A stretch of DNA of 14,154 bases from JAAFIP01 sp043747295 (lineage in GTDB: Bacteria; Pseudomonadota; Gammaproteobacteria; Burkholderiales; Burkholderiaceae_C): assembly GCA_043747295.1 (NCBI GenBank), contig JAYTPK010000259.1, forward strand, positions 1 to 14,154, in the 5' to 3' direction. The translations under genes and the position numbers were made by a program. Positions 1 through 6,103 of the stretch are shown here, piece by piece. How positions within the stretch are numbered: the first letter of the stretch is position 1; each line of letters begins with the position of its first letter. The notes beneath the pieces were generated by a model. The model did not search any database, had not been told where the DNA came from, and saw only the letters and a program-made list of their open reading frames with translations.

Positions 1-415
1 TGGCCAAAATCAAAACTTCTTTCATCTTGACTTTGTCGCCTGCAAAGCTAGCAATAATGGTTAGCGCATAAATTGCTGCGATCAAACCAAAGGCGGGAAA
101 CTTGATGGATGGCAGGCCACCCAACAGTACGCCAAAGGCTAGGTTAGCGCCCAAAATAAATGCAATCGGCTTCCAAGCCCATTTGCCTACTTTTTCACCG
201 TCAGCTGTTGCTACGGTCATTGCCTTAAAAGTAATCACGCTGCCCAATACAGCCAAAATAACACCCAGCATGCGAGGGAAGTATCCAGGTCCCATGCGGG
301 CACCGTCGCCCATGCTGTAGTTGTAAGCACCGACGGCAAACGCCATGCCGACGATGAGAAACATCAGCCCTGAAAAGAAGTCTTTTTGACTTTTAATATT
401 CACAAATTGCTCCAT
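1..415 (-). CDS. TctB-family tripartite tricarboxylate transporter small membrane subunit (3' end outside window)
   Basis: The minus strand is open from an ATG at 415 to the window edge (about 138 codons). The protein starts MEQFVNIKSQKDFFSG and has hydrophobic stretches at about residues 15-28, 49-60, 87-101 and 110-125. The N-terminal KSQKDFFSGLMFL followed by GPGYFPRMLG is typical of the TctB subunit of tripartite tricarboxylate transporters. TctB is the small four-helix membrane subunit that works with the large TctA channel and a periplasmic TctC binding protein to take up carboxylates. TctA would be expected just outside the window, downstream. No strong Shine-Dalgarno is visible before the ATG (only a weak CGG), so the exact start is slightly uncertain. 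The gene lies 109 bp downstream of the GspE-like gene on the same strand, but the function is unrelated and a palindrome lies in the gap, so it probably has its own promoter. Confidence 0.85.
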   Translation of the reverse strand, partial: MEQFVNIKSQKDFFSGLMFLIVGMAFAVGAYNYSMGDGARMGPGYFPRMLGVILAVLGSVITFKAMTVATADGEKVGKWAWKPIAFILGANLAFGVLLGGLPSIKFPAFGLIAAIYALTIIASFAGDKVKMKEVLILA

Positions 416-473
416 CCGTTATAGATGATTGATTCTGGCGTGTGCCGCCCTTGCAAAGTGTGTGGATACCACC

Positions 474-490
474 TATCACACCTAGTGATA
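474..490. promoter_or_regulatory. Perfect 6+6 palindrome TATCAC-N5-GTGATA
   Basis: TATCAC at 474-479 and GTGATA at 485-490 form a perfect inverted repeat with a 5-nt spacer. It lies between the end of the GspE-like gene and the start of the TctB-family gene, 59 bp upstream of the latter's ATG. The size and symmetry suit a dimeric regulator operator for the transporter. A weak terminator hairpin for the upstream gene is the alternative, but no T-run follows. The function is inferred from position only. Confidence 0.3.
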
Positions 491-524
491 ACCCTAGGAA
501 CGCTGGCCTATATTTAGTGGCTTG

Positions 525-2357
525 TCAGCTCATCGGTGGCGTGGCCGTCAGCACTTCTTGCATCGTGGTCAACCCCTCGGCCACACGCAGCGCGCCTGCT
601 AAGCGCAGTGGGCGCATGCCGTCGGTCACGGCTTGGCGGCGCAAGTTGTCAATGCTGGGTTGTTGGTTGACCAAAATTTTAAATTGCTCGCTGCAAGTGA
701 GCAATTCATAAATGCCCATGCGGCCCATAAAGCCTGTCATGCGGCAATCTACACAGCCCACAGGTTTGTAGGGCTGGTAGCCACCGTTGATCTTCCACGG
801 TTTGATCAGCTCATTGATCGCTTCGCGGCTGGCATCCGGGTCAGGCTGTTTGCATTGCTTGCACAGCGTGCGTACTAAGCGCTGCGCCAACACGCCCAGT
901 ACGGTAGCGTTCAGCAAATAAGCAGGTATGCCCAGCTCCATTAAGCGCGTCATGGCGCTGGGTGCATCGTTGGTGTGCAAGGTGCTAAACACGAGGTGGC
1001 CAGTGAGCGCGGCTTGCACGGCCATGTCGGCTGTGGTCAGGTCACGTATCTCGCCCACCATGATCACATCGGGGTCTTGGCGCATGAGTGCGCGCAGGCC
1101 TTCGGCAAAATTAAAGTCCAACTGCGGCTGTGCCTGAGTTTGGTTAAACGCAGGCTCAATCATCTCAATGGGGTCTTCAATGGTGCTGACGTTGACCTCT
1201 TCTGTGGCTACACGCTTGAGCGTGGAATACAGCGTGGTAGTTTTGCCTGAGCCCGTGGGCCCTGTCACCAAGATAATGCCGTTGGGGCGCTTGACCAGCT
1301 CTTCCCAGCGGTTAGCATCGTGCTGGCTAAACCCTAAGCCGTCTAAATCTTTGACTGCGGTGTCGGGGTCAAAAATACGCATCACCATCTTTTCGCCAAA
1401 GGCGGTGGGCAAGGTAGACAGGCGCATTTCAATCTCGTCACCGCGCGGGTTGCGGGTTTTAATGCGGCCGTCTTGCGGGCGGCGCTTTTCTACCACGTCC
1501 ATGCGGCCCAAAAGCTTAATGCGCGCAATCATGGCGTTCATCACTCCGGGTGGCAGCTGGTACACGGGGTGCAGCACACCATCAATGCGAAAACGAATCA
1601 CCCCCTGCTCGCGGCGCGGCTCTAAGTGAATGTCGCTGGCGCGTTGGTCAAAAGCGTATTGCCACAACCAGTCCACCACCTGCACTACGCCTTGGTCGTT
1701 AGCGTCCAGCGCCTTGGATGTTTTGCCCAGCTCCACCAGTTGCTCAAAGCTAGCGCCGCCTGCGCCGCCGCCTGATTTAACTGCGTTGCGCACTGATTTT
1801 GCCAGTGCAAAAAACTCTGCTGTGTAGCGGTGAATATCTTGCGGGTTGGCCACCACCATGCGCACACTGCGCTTGGCTTGGCGCTCTACCTCACCGATCC
1901 AGTCGTTGATAAACGGCTGCGACGTGGCCACAATCACTTCGCTGGGCGTGACTTGCACTGGCAGCACTTTGTAACGCTCAGCGTAATGCGCGCTCATGGT
2001 GTCGGCTACTTTGCCCACGTCGACTTTGAGGGGGTCAATACGCAAATACTCCAAGCCTGCTTTTTTGGCTAAATATTGGGTCAGGGTTTCAATGTCCAGC
2101 GGCTTGCCGTCTGAGGCACGCGTCATGGCGACACTGGCTAGGCGCACCAGCGGGTGCTGCGCGCTTTCGGCCTGCGAGCAGCGCGTGATGGTGCGGCGCG
2201 CTTCTTCAGGGGTGATGACGCCGTCTTGGCTGAGCCAGTCAACCAGTTTGCGCCAATCGACCAGGCCCACGAAAGGCGCCTGCTTTGCGGCGCCGTGGGA
2301 AGCGGCGGGGCTGGGGTGTGCGGCAGGCTTTAAGGGTGTTTTAGTGGTAGCGTTCAT
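525..2357 (-). CDS. GspE/PilB-family secretion/pilus assembly ATPase
   Basis: This 610-residue protein belongs to the type II secretion/type IV pilus hexameric ATPase family. The N-terminal part (about 30-190) resembles the MshEN/GspE N-terminal region. The ATPase core carries Walker A GPTGSGKT (366-373), the Asp-box TIEDPIE (392-398), the Walker B region DPDVIMVGEIRD (428-439) and the His-box STLHTNDA (458-465). Two CxxC pairs (C499/C502 and C535/C538) form the zinc-binding C-terminal motif of GspE and PilB. All key residues are intact, so it should be an active cytoplasmic motor. A Gly/Ala-rich linker sits at 195-202. The ATG overlaps the TGA of the upstream gene (ATGA) and has no Shine-Dalgarno, so translation is probably coupled. 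No other secretion or pilus genes are in the window, so whether it serves a type II system or type IV pili cannot be decided here. Confidence 0.92.
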   Translation of the reverse strand: MNATTKTPLKPAAHPSPAASHGAAKQAPFVGLVDWRKLVDWLSQDGVITPEEARRTITRCSQAESAQHPLVRLASVAMTRASDGKPLDIETLTQYLAKKAGLEYLRIDPLKVDVGKVADTMSAHYAERYKVLPVQVTPSEVIVATSQPFINDWIGEVERQAKRSVRMVVANPQDIHRYTAEFFALAKSVRNAVKSGGGAGGASFEQLVELGKTSKALDANDQGVVQVVDWLWQYAFDQRASDIHLEPRREQGVIRFRIDGVLHPVYQLPPGVMNAMIARIKLLGRMDVVEKRRPQDGRIKTRNPRGDEIEMRLSTLPTAFGEKMVMRIFDPDTAVKDLDGLGFSQHDANRWEELVKRPNGIILVTGPTGSGKTTTLYSTLKRVATEEVNVSTIEDPIEMIEPAFNQTQAQPQLDFNFAEGLRALMRQDPDVIMVGEIRDLTTADMAVQAALTGHLVFSTLHTNDAPSAMTRLMELGIPAYLLNATVLGVLAQRLVRTLCKQCKQPDPDASREAINELIKPWKINGGYQPYKPVGCVDCRMTGFMGRMGIYELLTCSEQFKILVNQQPSIDNLRRQAVTDGMRPLRLAGALRVAEGLTTMQEVLTATPPMS

Positions 2358-3100
2358 AGCACAGGTTTAAAAATACGCAGCCATTTGTGCGCTGGTAGAC
2401 CAAAGCGAGTGTGGATGATTTCAGCGTTTTCAGCAAGCTTAGCGCGCGTCTCGTTGCGTGGGCTGCGGTGGGCCAGCACAATGGCATTGCCCTCAGTGGT
2501 GGGTTTAAAGGCCCACACATTGTCTTTGCCAAAGGCTTTACAAATTTTTTCTACACTTTTGTCGTAGCTGGCCATGCGGCCAAACAAGTTCACCGTCATC
2601 ACGCCATAGTCGGTCAAGCTAGCACGGCAGTCTTTGTAAAAAGCAACGCTGTCCAGCACGGGGGCAGCGGCTTCGTGGTCATATAAATCTACCTGCAATG
2701 CGTCGACAGTGCCTGCGCGCTCGGCTTTGGCAATCTCTACGCCCGCATCGGCTAGCACTACATTTAAGCGTGCATCGTTGTCGGGCAGCTTAAACCATGC
2801 TTTGCAGGCCGACACTACCTCGGGGTTAATCTCAATGGCCGTCACGCGGCTGCGCACATGCTTGTAGCAAAACTTGGTGAGCGCAGCCGAACCTAAGCCT
2901 AGCTGCATGGTGTGCAAATTACCCAAATCACGCAGGTCAGCCCACAGCAGCCAAGCCATCATGCGCTGCACATAATCTAGCTCGATAGCAAACGGTTTTT
3001 TAATCTCCATGCTGCCCTGCACCCATTCGGTACCCAAATGCAAATAGCGCACACCATCGAGTTCAGAGGTGCTAACTTCAGGCAGATCGTTCACGTTCAT
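2354..3100 (-). CDS. Spermidine-synthase-like (aminopropyltransferase fold) protein
   Basis: This 248-residue protein has a class I SAM-binding fold of the spermidine synthase type. The nucleotide-binding loop is QLGLGSAALTKF (66-77), followed by VTAIEINPEVV (86-96), whose Glu90 is in the position that binds the ribose or propylamine nucleoside. LADAG follows at 116-120 and LQVDLYDHEA at 135-144. True spermidine synthases have a conserved Asp-rich gate-keeping loop at about the last position. Here it reads VDLYDHEAAAP, so the substrate is uncertain and it should not be called SpeE without further evidence. It starts directly after the glycosylase stop (TAA then ATG, no gap) and its TGA overlaps the GspE-like ATG, so it is the middle gene of a three-gene transcript. 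Confidence 0.8.
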   Translation of the reverse strand: MNVNDLPEVSTSELDGVRYLHLGTEWVQGSMEIKKPFAIELDYVQRMMAWLLWADLRDLGNLHTMQLGLGSAALTKFCYKHVRSRVTAIEINPEVVSACKAWFKLPDNDARLNVVLADAGVEIAKAERAGTVDALQVDLYDHEAAAPVLDSVAFYKDCRASLTDYGVMTVNLFGRMASYDKSVEKICKAFGKDNVWAFKPTTEGNAIVLAHRSPRNETRAKLAENAEIIHTRFGLPAHKWLRIFKPVL

Positions 3101-3598
3101 TTAGTTCAAACTTTTGGTTAATACATCGCGCCACACCACCAGCTTGCGCTCAAAGCTCCAGCTAGCGTGTGCGGGGCTGCTAGAAGGCAGTTGGTGCACA
3201 GGCAAGTTCAATAACTTGGTGTGCTTGGCATGGCGATAACTTTCCCCACCATTATGGGCGATGGCGCGCAGCTGCGGGCAGCGCTGGCGCAGGCTAGCCA
3301 AGTCGTTTAACTGTGCGCTGGTAATGGCACTGTCTAGGCTGCCTTCGCGCTCACAGCTGGCGTACACATCCCACAAACCTATGCGCAGGTCGCGCAGCTT
3401 ATCGCTACGAATTTCATAGCTGCTCGAGCAGTAAATACTTGGACTATCGGTCAATAATGCTGTAAAAATGAGCTTCCACAGCTGATTTTGAGGGTGCGCG
3501 TAGTATTGCTGGCTTTGTAGTGATCGCACGCTGGGAAAGCTGCCCAAGATGATCAATCGAGTGTCATTGTTGAGCAATGGCGCTAGGCCTTGGAGCAT
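3101..3598 (-). CDS. Hypoxanthine-DNA (deoxyinosine) glycosylase, UDG family 6, with an in-frame repeat
   Basis: This 165-residue protein matches the hypoxanthine-DNA glycosylase branch of the uracil-DNA glycosylase superfamily, which removes deaminated adenine from DNA. Visible family motifs are LGSFPS (18-23), the active-site region QQYYAHPQNQLW (30-41, with the conserved Asn38), GLWDVYASCEREGSLD (74-89), IAHNGG (113-118) and the C-terminal LPSSSPAHA (137-145). Residues 52-65 (SPSIYCSSSYEIRS) are encoded by a copy of the 43-bp dispersed repeat. They fall between the helix after the active-site motif and the GxxLWDV strand, and lengthen that loop by about four residues compared with my recollection of the family. 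The start is the ATG at 3598, with an A/C-rich leader and no Shine-Dalgarno. It is probably the first gene of the 3598-525 operon. Confidence 0.8.
   Translation of the reverse strand: MLQGLAPLLNNDTRLIILGSFPSVRSLQSQQYYAHPQNQLWKLIFTALLTDSPSIYCSSSYEIRSDKLRDLRIGLWDVYASCEREGSLDSAITSAQLNDLASLRQRCPQLRAIAHNGGESYRHAKHTKLLNLPVHQLPSSSPAHASWSFERKLVVWRDVLTKSLN
3404..3446 (+). repeat. 43-bp dispersed repeat, copy A (inside the DNA glycosylase gene)
   Basis: This is one of five ungapped copies in the window. It begins GCTACGAATTTCATAGCT, continues with GCTCGAGCAG (a small palindrome) and ends TAAATACTTGGACTA. On the coding (minus) strand of the glycosylase it is read in the frame that gives SPSIYCSSSY. It keeps the reading frame open. 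Confidence 0.8.
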
Positions 3599-3676
3599 GG
3601 TTTTGTTTGGGCTTTTGTGTTGCTTTTGATTTTAGTTCTTTGTTTTGGTACGCACCCTGCGGCGGCGCAGTGCCTT

Positions 3677-3719
3677 ACTATAAAAATCATAGCTACAAAA
3701 GCAATAAATACTTGGACTA
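3677..3719 (+). repeat. 43-bp dispersed repeat, copy B (intergenic)
   Basis: It begins ACTATAAAAATCATAGCT and ends AATAAATACTTGGACTA. The central palindrome is degenerate (ACAAAAGCAA). It is followed by C, a hairpin (3723-3745) and then GCTCTAA (3744-3750). The same layout follows copy C, so the full intergenic element may extend from 3677 to about 3750. Confidence 0.75.
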
Positions 3720-3753
3720 CCGGCACTTTTTATCGGTAGAAGTGCTCTAAAAC

Positions 3754-3857
3754 ACCTCAGTACAGCGCAGCAGCGTACGGTGTGCCTATGACAACCAGTC
3801 AGGGCCGCAGGTCCAGGTGGCATGGGCACACCGTGCGCTGTTGCGCAACCGCGAGGT
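3754..3857 (+). other. Long inverted repeat, 26-bp stem with 30-nt loop, plus outer stem
   Basis: The left arm at 3765-3790 (GCGCAGCAGCGTACGGTG...) pairs with 3821-3846 (CATGGGCACACCGTGCGCTG...). 23 of 26 positions are Watson-Crick; the other three are U-G, U-G and G-U when read as plus-strand RNA, so the plus-strand stem is uninterrupted. Read as minus-strand RNA the same positions are A-C mismatches. The loop contains a further mini-hairpin GGGCC-GCA-GGTCC. Outside the stem, ACCTC (3754-3758) pairs with GAGGT (3853-3857) across a symmetric 6x6 internal loop. It could be a structured RNA, a transposon-related hairpin or a REP-like element. Both flanking genes are on the minus strand, so the wobble bias points to transcription against them. 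Confidence 0.6.
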
Positions 3858-3885
3858 CTTAGGAAAGAAACATCAGCTAAGGACC
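3855..3885 (-). terminator. Terminator-like hairpin after the ferredoxin reductase gene
   Basis: GGTCTTAG (3855-3862) pairs with CTAAGGACC (3877-3885) with a one-base bulge, leaving a loop of 14 nt. It lies 5 bp beyond the stop codon of the minus-strand reductase gene. No good T-run follows on the minus strand, so it is a weak or RNA-stabilising terminator. Confidence 0.35.
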
Positions 3886-3889
3886 ATAC

Positions 3890-4927
3890 CTAACCCTTAG
3901 CCTTATCAGCCTCAGTAGTAAACGAGTCCGCAAAAAACTCATCTGCAGGCAACCCGGCCAGCTTGGTGTAGTCAGCCAAAGCCGAGTCAATGACGATCGG
4001 CGCGCCGCAGGCATACACCTGGTAGCCGCTTAAGTCGGGCAGGTCTTGCAACACGGCTTGGTGGACAAAACCTGTGCGGCCTGTCCATGCGTCTTCGGGG
4101 GTGGCGTTAGAGATAACGGGGATGTATCTAAGATGCGGCATGTCGGCCACTTGGGCCATCACCCAGTCATGCATGTACAAGTCTTCTGGGCGGCGGCCGC
4201 CCCAGTACAGCGTGGCGGGGCGGGTGATGTTTTTAAACTGCATATGCTCAATTAACGCTTTGATAGGCGCAAAACCGGTGCCTGATGCGAGCAGCACCAT
4301 GGGCTTAGTGGAGTCGCGCAAATAGAAGCTGCCAAAAGGCCCTTCGATACGCAAAATTTCTTTTTCTTTCATTGCGCTAAATACGTGGTCGGTAAATTTA
4401 CCGCCGGGCGTGTGGCGAATGTGCAGCTCAATCGTCGGCGCGCCTGCTACCAGTGTGTGCGGCGCGTTGGCCATGCTGTAGCTGCGGCGCGCGCCGTCGC
4501 GTAGCAAAAATTCGACATACTGGCCTGCATGAAACTGCATCACATCGTTAGCAGGCAGTTGCAGTTTGACCAACATCACGTCGTGCGATTTTTTCTCTAG
4601 CACCGTCACGCGGGAGGGCATTTTTTTAATCGGCATGGCACCGGCTTCGGTGACTTGGCGGCTTTCTAGCACCACGTCGCTGTGCGGCACACCGCAGCAG
4701 GTCAGGACAAAGCCATTGGCTTCTTCGTCGGCGCTTAAAGCTTTGCTTTGGTGTAGGCCATGCACTACCGTGCCTTGTATTTTTTTGCATTTGCAGCTGC
4801 CGCATGCGCCGTCTTTGCAGCCATAGGGCATGCCAATGCCTTGGGCAATGCCTGCAGACAATATGGTTTGATCAGGATTGACAGTAAAACTGCGGCCACT
4901 GGGCTGCACGGTAACGGTAAACGACAT
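3890..4927 (-). CDS. 2Fe-2S ferredoxin/FAD/NAD(P)H oxidoreductase (AscD-like, often named CDP-6-deoxy-delta-3,4-glucoseen reductase)
   Basis: This 345-residue electron-transfer flavoprotein has three modules in order. The first is a plant-type ferredoxin domain (1-90) with C37, C42, C45 and C77/C78 (GCKDGACGSC, then LTCC). The second is an FAD-binding barrel (about 100-205) with RSYSMAN (148-154). The third is an NAD(P)-binding ferredoxin-reductase domain (about 208-340) with ASGTGFAP (214-221) and YACGAP (305-310). It should pass electrons from NAD(P)H via FAD and the iron-sulfur cluster to a partner enzyme. The widely used name comes from a 3,6-dideoxysugar pathway, for which there are no other genes here, so the partner is unknown. 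I chose the ATG at 4927 because AAGGAAG lies 8 nt upstream; an in-frame ATG 13 codons earlier lacks this. It is divergent from the SDR gene. Confidence 0.88.
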   Translation of the reverse strand: MSFTVTVQPSGRSFTVNPDQTILSAGIAQGIGMPYGCKDGACGSCKCKKIQGTVVHGLHQSKALSADEEANGFVLTCCGVPHSDVVLESRQVTEAGAMPIKKMPSRVTVLEKKSHDVMLVKLQLPANDVMQFHAGQYVEFLLRDGARRSYSMANAPHTLVAGAPTIELHIRHTPGGKFTDHVFSAMKEKEILRIEGPFGSFYLRDSTKPMVLLASGTGFAPIKALIEHMQFKNITRPATLYWGGRRPEDLYMHDWVMAQVADMPHLRYIPVISNATPEDAWTGRTGFVHQAVLQDLPDLSGYQVYACGAPIVIDSALADYTKLAGLPADEFFADSFTTEADKAKG

Positions 4928-4979
4928 GAAACAATCTTCCTTGGTATGCTTAGAAGCTTTTAGCAAACTGAAATTAAAG

Positions 4980-5007
4980 TTTTGCTGATCCCCTCACTGC
5001 CTATATT
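4980..5007 (+). promoter_or_regulatory. Possible promoter upstream of the SDR gene, abutting its GTG start
   Basis: TTTTGC (4980-4985) and TATATT (5002-5007) are spaced 16 bp, a fair sigma-70-type pair. The -10 box ends immediately before the GTG at 5008, so a transcript from it would start within the first codons. Either the promoter is spurious, the message is leaderless, or translation starts further in. There is no Shine-Dalgarno before the GTG. Confidence 0.3.
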
Positions 5008-5940
5008 GTGCCTTCAAACCAATCTCCCCTGGGTGCGCGACCTCGGCGCTTTCGTCAACAACGCATATTCATCGTCGGCTGTGGCGACGTAGGCCTGCGT
5101 GTGGCACGCGCTCTGCCTGCTGGCGTGCGCGTGCTAGCGCTGACCTCATCGCCCGAGCGCTTGCCTGCCCTGCGCGCTGCGGGCATAACCCCGCTGCTGG
5201 GCAACCTTGACAACGCCGCCAGCTTGGCCCGCATCTCGGGCTTGGCCACCCGCGTGTTACACCTAGCCCCGCCACCCACCGACAACGAAAAGCAGTGGTG
5301 GCGTGACCCGCGCACCCAGCGCCTAGTGCGCGCCTTGCGTCAGCGCAGCTTGCCTAGCCATGTGGTGTACGGCTCAACCAGCGGCGTTTATGGCGACTGC
5401 CAAGGCCAGTGGGTGGCCGAGACGCGGCCCGTGGCCCCGCACACGCCGCGCGCACAGCGGCGGGTAGATGCTGAGCAGTGCATACGCTTTTTAGGCCGCA
5501 GCGGCGTGACCGCTAGCATTTTGCGCATTCCCGGTATTTATGCGGCTGACCGCGACGGTGGTACGCCGCGTGCGCGCCTAGTCAAAGGCACGCCCGTGCT
5601 GCGCGCTGAAGATGACGTGTACACCAACCACATTCATGCTGACGATTTGGCGCGCGCCTGCATTGCTGCTCTGTGGCGCTGCAAGCCGCAGCGTATTGTC
5701 AATGTCAGTGATAACAGCCAGCTCAAGATGGGTGACTATTTTGACCAAGCCGCTGATTTGTATGGTCTGCCGCGCCCGCCACGCGTAGCCCGCAGCAGCG
5801 CGCAAGACCAGTTGCCGTTAATGCTGCTGAGCTTTATGAGCGAGTCGCGCAGGCTGCTCAACACCCGCATGTTGCAAGAGCTGCGTATGGTCCTGAATTA
5901 CCCCACCACGATGGATGGCCTGCGCAATACGGCAAGCTGA
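5008..5940 (+). CDS. Atypical SDR-family NAD(P)-binding protein (YeeZ-like)
   Basis: This 310-residue protein is in the NAD-dependent epimerase/dehydratase group. FIVGCGDVGLRVA (21-33) is the dinucleotide-binding glycine motif. The conserved YGSTSGVYGD (121-130), the RIPGIYA strand and the HIHADDLARA segment place it with YeeZ-type atypical SDRs. The YxxxK catalytic pair of classical SDRs is not seen: the corresponding stretch (about 144-157) reads PHTPRAQRRVDAEQ. The reaction is therefore unknown and may not be classical oxidoreduction. The start is a GTG without Shine-Dalgarno. An in-frame TAA lies at 4975-4977, and no ATG, GTG or TTG occurs again before the glycine motif. The gene is divergent from the ferredoxin reductase, with only 80 bp between the two start codons. 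Confidence 0.8.
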   Translation: MPSNQSPLGARPRRFRQQRIFIVGCGDVGLRVARALPAGVRVLALTSSPERLPALRAAGITPLLGNLDNAASLARISGLATRVLHLAPPPTDNEKQWWRDPRTQRLVRALRQRSLPSHVVYGSTSGVYGDCQGQWVAETRPVAPHTPRAQRRVDAEQCIRFLGRSGVTASILRIPGIYAADRDGGTPRARLVKGTPVLRAEDDVYTNHIHADDLARACIAALWRCKPQRIVNVSDNSQLKMGDYFDQAADLYGLPRPPRVARSSAQDQLPLMLLSFMSESRRLLNTRMLQELRMVLNYPTTMDGLRNTAS

Positions 5941-5968
5941 TGGAGCAAATTGCACCATTTTTGATAGC

Positions 5969-6013
5969 TTAGGGTGTCGCCCCTAAAGAGCATTTTTTAG
6001 GGGTGTTTCCCCT
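5969..6013. terminator. Overlapping G/C-stem hairpins after the SDR gene
   Basis: Three alternative hairpins share this stretch: TTAGGG (5969-5974) with CCCTAA (5981-5986); CCCCTAAA (5980-5987) with TTTAGGGG (5996-6003), a perfect 8-bp stem extended by a G-T and a C-G pair; and AGGGG (5999-6003) with CCCCT (6009-6013). It sits 28 bp after the SDR stop and 90 bp before the GMC gene, so it most likely ends or attenuates SDR transcription. TTGATAGCTT just before it resembles the ends of Comamonadaceae interspersed repeats. Confidence 0.45.
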
Positions 6014-6103
6014 GCAAAAATCAAGCATCGCCTGCCATACTGTTATTTAAATCATCACGCATTCATAGGTTTGCGCTTGAGAAAATAATTGGGAAGATTT
6101 GGC

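Larger units (their letters stand above)
3599..3889. other. Structured intergenic region without a supported gene
   Basis: There is no credible gene in these 291 bp between two minus-strand genes. From left to right it holds: a T/G-only-like tract at 3599-3650 (the A/C-rich leader of the glycosylase transcript when read on the minus strand); copy B of the 43-bp repeat with an adjacent hairpin (GCACTT at 3723-3728 with AAGTGC at 3740-3745); the long inverted repeat at 3754-3857; and a terminator-like hairpin at 3855-3885. Confidence 0.75.

Noticed and set aside
3632..3829. 65-codon minus-strand open frame in the intergenic region
   Set aside because: It runs through repeat copy B and one arm of the long inverted repeat, has no Shine-Dalgarno and no recognisable protein motif.
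3765..3846. Integron attC site as explanation of the long inverted repeat
   Set aside because: The arms lack the GTTRRRY and RYYYAAC core sites, and no integrase or cassette array is present.
5969..6013. Riboswitch for the GMC gene
   Set aside because: Only short hairpins are seen, with no conserved aptamer sequence that I recognise.
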